Origin: JAUXIQ01 sp030620925 [NCBI: Nitrospinota bacterium]
GTDB lineage: Bacteria > JAUXIQ01
DNA length: 5,148 nucleotides
Reading direction: 5' to 3'
Assembly: GCA_030620925.1 (NCBI GenBank)
Contig: JAUXIQ010000175.1
Span: forward strand, 1-5,148
Below, one piece after another: positions 1-4,657 of this stretch (its first letter is position 1; each line of letters begins with the position of its first letter). Made by a program: the position numbers and the translations under genes. The notes beneath the pieces were generated by a model. That model was not told where the DNA came from. It did not search any database and was given only the letters and a program-made list of their open reading frames with translations.

Positions 1-544
1 AGATGCCATGCAAGTTGTGCAGCGCCAGGTCTTTGCGGAACGCGGCTCTTACCTCTGGAGGAAAATGGCGTGCCCGCGTCGGGTTGAGGGGATGATTTTC
101 CAGTGCGGCGCGGCCGTCGGATTCGAACTCCCGCGCTTGCCGCTCAACGTACGGCCTCACTATTTCTTCCCATCCGGGGGGTGCCAGCGCAGACATCGAA
201 TTGGTGAACACTTGAGCTGTAACGCGTTCGGGACAATCGAGCGAGTAGCGCAGCGTGAGGGCCGCCCCGAGGGACTGCCCCACGACATACCAGCGCTCTG
301 AGCCCACTAACCGGCGGATTCGCTCGAAATTCTCAACGTAGGAGGACGGCGAGTAGGCGGCGGGATCGGCAGGGGAAGGCGAGCGGCCGTGCCCAAGCAG
401 CTCGACTACTACGGGCCGGTAGTGCTGAGCGAATGTTGCGAGATTCGGCGCCCACTGGGCCCGGCTGGAAAGGAGTCCGTGAACGAACAGGATAAACGGC
501 CCATGCTCGCCGTGGATTTCGTAGTGCAGCAACGAGTCGGACAC
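1..544 (-). CDS. alpha/beta hydrolase fold protein, 3' end cut by window edge
   Basis: The frame stays open from the start to the window edge, giving 181 visible residues; a full member is usually 250-290 aa, so about a third is missing. The N-terminal half of the fold is clear: an oxyanion-hole HG at residues 22-23 (FVHGLLSS), a GHGRS turn at 51-55, and a nucleophile elbow GQSLG at 89-93 with Ser91 as the presumed nucleophile. The catalytic acid and histidine would lie beyond the edge. GTG at 544 is preferred because AAGGGG sits 5 nt upstream. An in-frame GTG at 550, overlapping the upstream stop codon as GTGA, is the alternative. Both choices place the gene directly behind the RraA-like gene, so translation is probably coupled. 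The family includes esterases, C-C bond hydrolases and lactonases. Substrate is unknown, and the fold assignment is firm. Confidence 0.85.
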   Translation of the reverse strand, partial: MSDSLLHYEIHGEHGPFILFVHGLLSSRAQWAPNLATFAQHYRPVVVELLGHGRSPSPADPAAYSPSSYVENFERIRRLVGSERWYVVGQSLGAALTLRYSLDCPERVTAQVFTNSMSALAPPGWEEIVRPYVERQAREFESDGRAALENHPLNPTRARHFPPEVRAAFRKDLALHNLHGI

Positions 545-546
545 TT

Positions 547-1281
547 TCACCCCTTTTTCTTTACCTGCTTCGCCAGGGCGGTAATCCGCTCCCGGCTCTC
601 GGCGCGCGCTTCGTTCAATCCCTGTGAAGTCACCTGGCCGTCCTTGAAGTAGCTGAGTATTATTTCCTCGGCAGCAACGAATTCAGCGCAAGCGTGCGGG
701 AGTTCCGGGGCGATTTCGGCCGGTATCGTAGTCACCCCGTTACAATCGCCGTGCAGCAGGTCTCCGTGGTATACGGTGATGCCGCCGACGTGGACCGCAA
801 CCTGGAGGTCCAAAAAGTGCACGTAACCGTGCGCACAAATAGTGCCGTTGCTGAAGGCCGGAAACCCCAGCGCCCGCACCTGATCGAGGTCGCGGGCTGC
901 GCCGCTGGTCACCAGGCCAACCGCGCCGAAGGTCTTGTACGTTGTACACATGATCTCGCCGAAAGTCGCTGCAGCCGTGGGGTCGTCGAGGTCTTGAAAA
1001 ACCACCACTGCCGGCCCGGGCAGATCGCCGAAAGTTTCGATTTGTTGGTCGAAGTTGGCGTAGTCACCCCCTGCCGCCGGCTGCCCTGCCGAGCGAAACG
1101 TCGCCGTGGAGGCATAACCCACCATCGGCGGCATCTCCGGGAAGCAGGCCTTGATGCGGCTGTCCATGTATCCGGTGTTGCGGGGCCGCACGTTGAAGAC
1201 CTCGATGGCGTTGCAGACCGTAGGGGTATCATATTGCCGCAGCAGCTCCAGGTCTTTGTCGGAAAGCGTTTTGTTGTTCAC
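547..1281 (-). CDS. RraA-like / HMG-aldolase-family protein
   Basis: The 244-aa product belongs to the RraA-like superfamily, which includes 4-hydroxy-4-methyl-2-oxoglutarate (HMG) aldolases, oxaloacetate decarboxylases and the RNase E inhibitor RraA. Family landmarks are DTPTVCNAI near residue 20, GE at 108-109, the core GAVGLVTSGAARDLDQV at 119-135 with the conserved Arg130-Asp131, and GDLLHGDCNGVTTIP toward the C terminus. The usual Asp-Gly before the Arg-Asp pair is Ser126-Gly127 here. Known enzymes act as soluble oligomers with a divalent metal and cleave or decarboxylate pyruvate-type substrates. At about 244 aa it is longer than E. coli RraA (about 160 aa) and nearer the catabolic members, so an enzyme is more likely than an RNase regulator. 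GTG at 1281 is chosen because AGGAG lies about 8 nt upstream; TTG at 1287 is too close to it. The next gene follows without a gap. Exact substrate is unknown. Confidence 0.85.
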   Translation of the reverse strand: MNNKTLSDKDLELLRQYDTPTVCNAIEVFNVRPRNTGYMDSRIKACFPEMPPMVGYASTATFRSAGQPAAGGDYANFDQQIETFGDLPGPAVVVFQDLDDPTAAATFGEIMCTTYKTFGAVGLVTSGAARDLDQVRALGFPAFSNGTICAHGYVHFLDLQVAVHVGGITVYHGDLLHGDCNGVTTIPAEIAPELPHACAEFVAAEEIILSYFKDGQVTSQGLNEARAESRERITALAKQVKKKG

Positions 1282-1371
1282 GTTCAAATCTCCTCTTACT
1301 GAAAATCGAGCCTCCGAACCTTCGAATCATCCCTCCGGAACCGTCGTCTGACGCACTAAACAGAAGCCATG

Positions 1372-1845
1372 CTACTCTTCAATTTCATAGCAGAAATCGC
1401 AAACGTCGTCGCCCTGCATGATGGTCTTGGGGCGAGTGAGTTTCATCCTGGGGTTAAAACCTTTCACCATGGCGAAATCACGGCCGCAAGCCAATAGATA
1501 ACCGAGGTCCCTTATCCCCAATTCCTCGAACATCTTAACGTAATCGCAGCGTGTTATGTTGACTGCAAACTTAGCAGGGTTATGCTCCACAATCTCCAAA
1601 TCGTGGACACCGCCTTCGGAGAATGCTTCGGATGCCTTGAGATAATGCCTGAAGCTGTTATTCCCCATGATGCGCCCCAGCTCGGCACCCGTTTCGAAAG
1701 ATAAAGTTTCCAGAACCTCCTCGGCTATCTTCAGGGTTTTTTCTTCGCCGAACTCCTTCATGAAAGCCTTTATTAAAGGACCGGCTATGCGTGCTTCGGT
1801 CTCAGTAGTTTTTAGCCCGAGCAATCTGCTCAGATCAGCGCTCAT
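1372..1845 (-). CDS. L-2-amino-thiazoline-4-carboxylic acid hydrolase-like protein
   Basis: The 157-aa product matches my knowledge of the ATC hydrolase family (AtcC-like), named for a Pseudomonas enzyme that opens the thiazoline ring on the way to L-cysteine. Most homologs in anaerobes have no tested role. Recognisable parts are a helical N-terminal half, then NITRCDYVKMFEELG (96-110), DLGYLLACGRDFAM (113-126), GFNP (129-132), and the C-terminal TIMQGDDVCDFCYEIEE. Cys100, Cys120, Cys149 and Cys152 are candidate metal or catalytic residues. There is no signal peptide or membrane segment. ATG at 1845 lies 7 nt after GGAGG. ATG at 1848 is equally in frame, and ATG at 1860 overlaps the GGAGGG and has no good site of its own. 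The gene heads a minus-strand group with the RraA-like gene, about 90 nt downstream with no terminator between. Family is fairly sure; substrate is not. Confidence 0.8.
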   Translation of the reverse strand: MSADLSRLLGLKTTETEARIAGPLIKAFMKEFGEEKTLKIAEEVLETLSFETGAELGRIMGNNSFRHYLKASEAFSEGGVHDLEIVEHNPAKFAVNITRCDYVKMFEELGIRDLGYLLACGRDFAMVKGFNPRMKLTRPKTIMQGDDVCDFCYEIEE

Positions 1846-1911
1846 CATTAACCCTCCCATCAGTTTGATGCAGTGCCTCGCTGAAACCCGACCCCCCTAC
1901 GAATTTTCTGT

Positions 1912-1937
1912 ATTAAAGCATAGTAGGCGGCTTTAAT
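1912..1937. repeat. 8-bp perfect inverted repeat, possible operator
   Basis: ATTAAAGC at 1912-1919 is mirrored by GCTTTAAT at 1930-1937 around a 10-nt spacer. Centre-to-centre spacing of 18 bp puts the half-sites roughly two helical turns apart, suitable for a dimeric helix-turn-helix regulator. The repeat overlaps the candidate minus-strand promoter. No regulator gene is visible in the window to pair with it. Confidence 0.5.
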
Positions 1938-1940
1938 GAA
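1912..1940 (-). promoter_or_regulatory. candidate extended -10 promoter with inverted repeat, ahead of ATC hydrolase-like gene
   Basis: On the minus strand a TTTAAT -10 (1917-1912) is preceded by the extended -10 dinucleotide TG (1920-1919) and, 17 nt upstream, by a weak TTCATT -35 (1940-1935). The perfect 8-bp inverted repeat ATTAAAGC / GCTTTAAT (1912-1919 and 1930-1937, 10-nt spacer) fills the space between the two elements, as an operator would. Transcription would begin near 1905, leaving a leader of about 60 nt. The promoter call rests on pattern alone. Confidence 0.4.
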
Positions 1941-2003
1941 TAGAGAATCTTTCCTTTTCTGATTTGGATTATTCGGTTCTCATCAAGAGCACCCATAATT
2001 CTG

Positions 2004-2032
2004 TTGACAGGATAATAGGACAAGAGTATAGT
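2004..2032 (+). promoter_or_regulatory. strong sigma-70-type promoter for the leader and small cysteine protein
   Basis: A perfect TTGACA -35 (2004-2009), exactly 17 nt, then TATAGT (2027-2032, five of six bases to consensus). Transcription should begin near 2039, just before the folded leader. The -35 lies inside the small palindrome CTGTTGACAG (2001-2010), which might be a protein site. This is the best promoter in the window. Confidence 0.75.
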
Positions 2033-2045
2033 ATAGTAAATTTTT

Positions 2046-2129
2046 GTTGACGTTCGTTGATGAGCGTTAACCGGAAGGCGACGAGGTCTTCCGTGGTGAA
2101 AAATCACCCGGGGGACCTTTTTTATTTTT
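2046..2129 (+). ncRNA. riboswitch-like or attenuator-like leader RNA with alternative hairpins
   Basis: Three stems can be drawn from the sequence. P1 (2046-2071) pairs GTTGACGTTC with GAGCGTTAAC, 10 bp including two G-U pairs, with a GTTGAT loop. P2 (2072-2093) pairs CGGAAGGC with GTCTTCCG-side bases, 8 bp with a six-base loop. The third is a long terminator stem (2085-2117). P2 and the terminator both need bases 2085-2093 and so exclude each other, the hallmark of transcription attenuation. The leader starts within about 10 nt of the predicted transcription start and ends in a T tract ahead of the 60-aa gene. I could not match it to a riboswitch class I know. The signal might be a metabolite, metal, protein or tRNA. 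No leader peptide lies before the terminator, so classical ribosome-mediated attenuation is less likely. Confidence 0.6.
2085..2129 (+). terminator. strong intrinsic terminator inside the leader
   Basis: GGTCTTCCG (2085-2093), a bulged T and GGTGA (2095-2099) pair with TCACC (2104-2108) and CGGGGGACC (2109-2117): 14 bp with two G-U pairs, closed by an AAAA loop. The stem runs straight into TTTTTTATTTTT (2118-2129). It lies between the promoter and the downstream gene, so it must be conditional if that gene is expressed from 2004-2032. Its 5' arm overlaps the alternative hairpin at 2072-2093. Confidence 0.8.
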
Positions 2130-2141
2130 CGGCTTCCCTCA

Positions 2142-2183
2142 ATGAAATGGAGATGCTGCCCCTGCTGCGGAAAGGAGATTTAA
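2142..2183 (+). CDS. 13-codon cysteine-rich upstream ORF (MKWRCCPCCGKEI)
   Basis: This short ORF runs from ATG to TAA and ends one base before the GTG start of the next gene. Four of its thirteen residues are cysteines in a CCPCCGKE motif like a zinc knuckle, echoing the CPQCGKK at the start of the following protein. Its GGA-AAG-GAG codons are also the Shine-Dalgarno site of that gene, so translation of one would affect the other. It has no clear ribosome-binding site of its own (CTTCCCTCA precedes it). It could be a regulatory peptide, the original N-terminus of the next gene separated by a one-base frame change, or chance. Confidence 0.3.
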   Translation: MKWRCCPCCGKEI

Positions 2184-2184
2184 A

Positions 2185-2367
2185 GTGATAGAGATAGAAT
2201 GTCCCCAGTGCGGCAAGAAGGTCAATAAAAAGGATTACCGTTTTCACAGAAAAATCGAGGATGCCATACTGGATTTAATGAAAAATAATCGTCCTCAATG
2301 GCTAGACGAATACGGAAGCTGCCCAAAGTGGCTGGCAAACTACAAAGCCATGTTCTGCCCCAATTAG
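2185..2367 (+). CDS. 60-aa four-cysteine (zinc-ribbon-like) protein of unknown function
   Basis: I do not recognise a family. The product starts with a knuckle CPQCGKKV (Cys6, Cys9), continues with a basic stretch KKDYRFHRK (15-23, with His21) and a probable helix IEDAILDLMKN, and ends with GSCPKWLANYKAMFCPN (Cys46, Cys58). Two cysteine pairs could bind one zinc. There is no signal peptide or membrane segment. The GTG start is decided by AAAGGAG, with 7 nt between GGAG and the start. The gene is AT-rich (about 35% G+C in 2221-2280), unlike the roughly 70% G+C of parts of its neighbours, and it is the only gene on this strand in the middle of the window. Its own promoter and conditional leader argue that it is real and regulated. 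Nucleic-acid binding or metal sensing are possible but unproven. Confidence 0.65.
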   Translation: MIEIECPQCGKKVNKKDYRFHRKIEDAILDLMKNNRPQWLDEYGSCPKWLANYKAMFCPN

Positions 2368-2440
2368 TTTGCAGCCGATATATCTATTAAGCTGAAGCAC
2401 TAATACGAATACTATTATCAACTCAGGCCAAGCCCGTCTC

Positions 2441-3514
2441 TCAGGCGGTTAAAATGACGCTGCGGATGGTGGTATTTTTATCAAGCAGGTCGAGAGCGGT
2501 ATTGACCCCATCCAGCGGGAACGTCCCGGTAACCAGATCATCGAGCGGCAGACGGCCCTGCAGATATAGGTCTACGAGATAGGGGAAATCGTGCGGCGGG
2601 TGCTCAGAGCCGACCAGTGACCCGCGCAAGGTGCGGTCCATGAGCAGATGGAACGGACTGAAGTTGAGCCTGTCGGCAAACGATGGCACACCGACGACTA
2701 CGGTCGTCCCCCCGGGTAGTGTCGCCTTCATGGCCTTTAACATGGCATCAGTAGTCCCCACCGCTTCAATCGCAACGTCCACCCCTCCACCCATAAGTTT
2801 TTGAATATCCGACACGGGGTCTTCGGCGGTGATGGAATGCGTGGCCCCCACCCGCTCGGCGATTTCCAGCTTCGCCGGAGCGGTGTCCACGGCAATAATC
2901 TTCGCCGCCCCGGCCAGCCGCGCGCCCATCACGGCGGAAAGCCCTACCCCGCCGCAGCCGAACACGGCGACCGTCATTCCCGGCACGACTCCCGCAGTGC
3001 GCACAGCGGCGCCATAGCCCGTCATCACCCCGCATCCGATGAGGCAGACTTTGTCGAAAGGCGCTCTTGCATCGATCTTAATGGCCTGCCCCTGGTGGAC
3101 CACTACACGTTCCGCGAACCCCCCGATACTCATGTAGCGGTTCAGCTCTTCTCCATTACGGGTGAGACGCCCCCCTCCCGGGCTGGGATTCATGCCGACG
3201 CACAGGTATGGTTTCCCCCGCACGCAAGCCGGGCAGTGCCCGCAGCTCGGTGTCTGGGAAACGATGACGTGATCGCCCTGTTCCACTTGAGTCACCGAGC
3301 CGCCGACGTCCTCGACAACACCCGCTGCTTCGTGACCCAGAATAATGGGTAAGGTGACCATCTCACCGGTCATCTGCACGTTGCGGTCGCTGCGGCACAC
3401 GCCGCAAGCATGAACACGTATCAGCACGTCATCCGGCTCCAGGGCTTCAACGGTCAGCTCTTCCAAATTGACGGGATGCTTTTCCTTTTCCAGAACCACC
3501 GCTCGAGCTTTCAT
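2441..3514 (-). CDS. zinc-dependent alcohol dehydrogenase (MDR superfamily)
   Basis: The 357-aa product is a medium-chain, zinc-dependent, NAD(P)-linked dehydrogenase that interconverts alcohols with aldehydes or ketones in the cytoplasm. Catalytic zinc ligands are Cys40 (GVCRSD), His61-Glu62 (LGHEAAG) and Cys161 (IGCGVMTGYG). Structural zinc is held by Cys91, Cys94, Cys97 and Cys105. The Rossmann motif GCGGVG is at 186-191, and Asp210 at the end of the following strand suggests NAD over NADP. The cysteine pattern and TGYGAA segment place it nearer the class III/benzyl-alcohol-type branch than the short-loop alcohol dehydrogenases; substrate cannot be read from sequence. ATG at 3514 is chosen because AAAGGA lies 8 nt before it; a TTG-started extension to 3574 has no such site and no family counterpart. 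The gene follows the methyltransferase by 183 nt. Its end faces the small cysteine gene, 73 nt away. Confidence 0.93.
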   Translation of the reverse strand: MKARAVVLEKEKHPVNLEELTVEALEPDDVLIRVHACGVCRSDRNVQMTGEMVTLPIILGHEAAGVVEDVGGSVTQVEQGDHVIVSQTPSCGHCPACVRGKPYLCVGMNPSPGGGRLTRNGEELNRYMSIGGFAERVVVHQGQAIKIDARAPFDKVCLIGCGVMTGYGAAVRTAGVVPGMTVAVFGCGGVGLSAVMGARLAGAAKIIAVDTAPAKLEIAERVGATHSITAEDPVSDIQKLMGGGVDVAIEAVGTTDAMLKAMKATLPGGTTVVVGVPSFADRLNFSPFHLLMDRTLRGSLVGSEHPPHDFPYLVDLYLQGRLPLDDLVTGTFPLDGVNTALDLLDKNTTIRSVILTA

Positions 3515-3648
3515 CCAATAAGTCCTTTCAGGGGGCGATTCGATATATCCGTCTATATTAACCTTTGGGTTCAACCTCTACAGTACCGGCATCGGCGTCC
3601 ACATGATCGAAGTTGAGCGATTAGACTGTCTCCTCGTTTCCCTTTAGT

Positions 3649-3675
3649 AAGATTTCCAGGGGAATCTTGTTTTTT
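3649..3675 (+). terminator. intrinsic terminator facing the plus strand
   Basis: AAGATT(T)CC at 3649-3657 pairs with GGAATCTT at 3661-3668 (8 bp, one bulged T, loop AGG), followed by G and six T (3670-3675). On the minus strand the same hairpin is followed by ACTAAA, so it cannot serve the methyltransferase gene that ends nearby. No plus-strand gene ends just before it; the nearest candidate is the small cysteine gene ending at 2367. It may stop antisense transcription from running into the methyltransferase gene. Confidence 0.6.
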
Positions 3676-3697
3676 CAAACCGGTACCCCTCAGTGTT

Positions 3698-4657
3698 CTA
3701 ATAGTTATCCAGCGCTTCCATTAAGGCATTGAGATTTTCAAGAGGGGTATCGGGAGGAAGGTCGCACCCGGTACAGAAGCGCCAGTTGGGCACATCACTC
3801 ATTTTGTCCAGGAGCGCTGTGGTTTCCTCCACCACCTCTTGCGGAGTGCCTGATAGCATTGTACCAATAGGATTAAGATTTCCCAGGATCAAGACATTTT
3901 TAGGGACCAGGGGCACGATGGCGCGGATGTCCACCGCAGTATCGACGCTTATTCCACTGATCCCCGTTGCGCACATCTCTTCTATGAGGTGGGTGGAATC
4001 TCCACAGATATGCAGCAATATCGGCACCTTCATCTCTTCGACCAGCTTTTTAACAGGTGCGGCGGCGAACCTGGCGTAAGACTTGGAGTCCAGCAGGGAG
4101 GCCGTGGGGTCGCCCACGAAAAAAGAGCTGCAACCCATCTCCAACTGGGCATTACCCAATTCAATGCCGACCCGGGTGCAGAAATCCACCAGCTCATCCA
4201 CGAACTCGGGGTCGGAAACGGTGTTCATGAGGACATCTTCAAGACCTCCAAGGTTCGTAGCCAAGGTGAAAGGGGCGCCTATAGACCCCGATTTAGAGTT
4301 CTCCGGGTAACGCTCGCACATCAACCCGGCGGTCTTGAGCTGGTTGGGTAGTCTGCCGTCCTTATGGGGGTCGGGCACCTTGAGTCGGGCTAAATCTTCT
4401 CGGGTTTTAATGGGGTGGGTTTTAACAGATGCGGCCGCGTCGTCCTGGTAATATATTTCACAGCCGAGGACTTCCGCTATCGCCGATTGATCCACGAAAA
4501 AAGTGGGAACAGTACGGACGTTGTAAGTGTCCACCATGTTGGACAGAGTTCTGAAAGCCACCTCACCGTCAAGTATATTCTCTTTTATTGTAGTGTTGGA
4601 TAGCCGGGTGCTCACCGCTGCCATCATGGGTGTGCCCTTTCTTCTCTTTTTACTCAT
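3698..4657 (-). CDS. uroporphyrinogen decarboxylase-family (MtaA-like) methyltransferase
   Basis: The 319-aa product belongs to the URO-D superfamily, in the branch of zinc-dependent methylcobamide methyltransferases (MtaA, MtbA, CmuA-like) rather than heme-pathway HemE. The zinc signature of that branch is present: HICG with His216 and Cys218, and TGCDLPPDTPLENLNAL with Cys298, which lines up with the conserved third ligand; Cys295 is close by. It also has GDPTASLLDS, GISGISVDT and ILGNLNP segments typical of the barrel. Known relatives move a methyl group between a corrinoid protein and a thiol or tetrahydrofolate during anaerobic C1 or O-demethylation metabolism. No corrinoid protein, reactivase or substrate methyltransferase is in the window, so the partner is unknown. 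The ATG is supported by AAGGAG 7 nt upstream. The N-terminal stretch MSKKRRKG is unusually basic. Family is secure; substrate is not. Confidence 0.88.
   Translation of the reverse strand: MSKKRRKGTPMMAAVSTRLSNTTIKENILDGEVAFRTLSNMVDTYNVRTVPTFFVDQSAIAEVLGCEIYYQDDAAASVKTHPIKTREDLARLKVPDPHKDGRLPNQLKTAGLMCERYPENSKSGSIGAPFTLATNLGGLEDVLMNTVSDPEFVDELVDFCTRVGIELGNAQLEMGCSSFFVGDPTASLLDSKSYARFAAAPVKKLVEEMKVPILLHICGDSTHLIEEMCATGISGISVDTAVDIRAIVPLVPKNVLILGNLNPIGTMLSGTPQEVVEETTALLDKMSDVPNWRFCTGCDLPPDTPLENLNALMEALDNY

Noticed and set aside
694-1302. 202-aa plus-strand ORF opposite the RraA-like gene
   Set aside because: It is antisense to a clearly recognisable protein, and its translation is rich in Arg, His and Val with no family features, as expected from high-G+C third positions on the other strand.
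2072-2093. Guanidine-II (mini-ykkC) riboswitch, suggested by ACGA in the second hairpin loop
   Set aside because: That class needs two hairpins, both with ACGR tetraloops. The first hairpin here has a GTTGAT loop, and in the second the ACGA is flanked by unpaired G on each side.
1913-2107. 64-aa minus-strand ORF in the control region
   Set aside because: Its GTG start lacks a Shine-Dalgarno site and it crosses the terminator, the leader and the plus promoter. The C-terminal part (ALDENRIIQIRKGKILYSL) faintly recalls a winged-helix end, so a decayed regulator remnant is conceivable, but the evidence is too thin.
2436-2447. Repeated CTCAGG around the end of the dehydrogenase gene as a terminator or attachment site
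   Set aside because: The two copies are direct, only 6 bp, and not followed by a T tract; expected by chance.
2801-3352. 183-aa plus-strand ORF opposite the alcohol dehydrogenase
   Set aside because: Antisense shadow of a well-supported gene with all zinc and NAD motifs; no ribosome-binding site and no recognisable domain.
3515-3574. TTG-started 20-aa N-terminal extension of the alcohol dehydrogenase
   Set aside because: ATG at 3514 has AAAGGA at good spacing and gives the usual family N-terminus (MKARAVVL); the extension has no ribosome-binding site.
3603-3647. 14-aa plus-strand ORF ending just before the 3649 terminator
   Set aside because: No ribosome-binding site and no recognisable composition; adjacency to the terminator alone is not enough.
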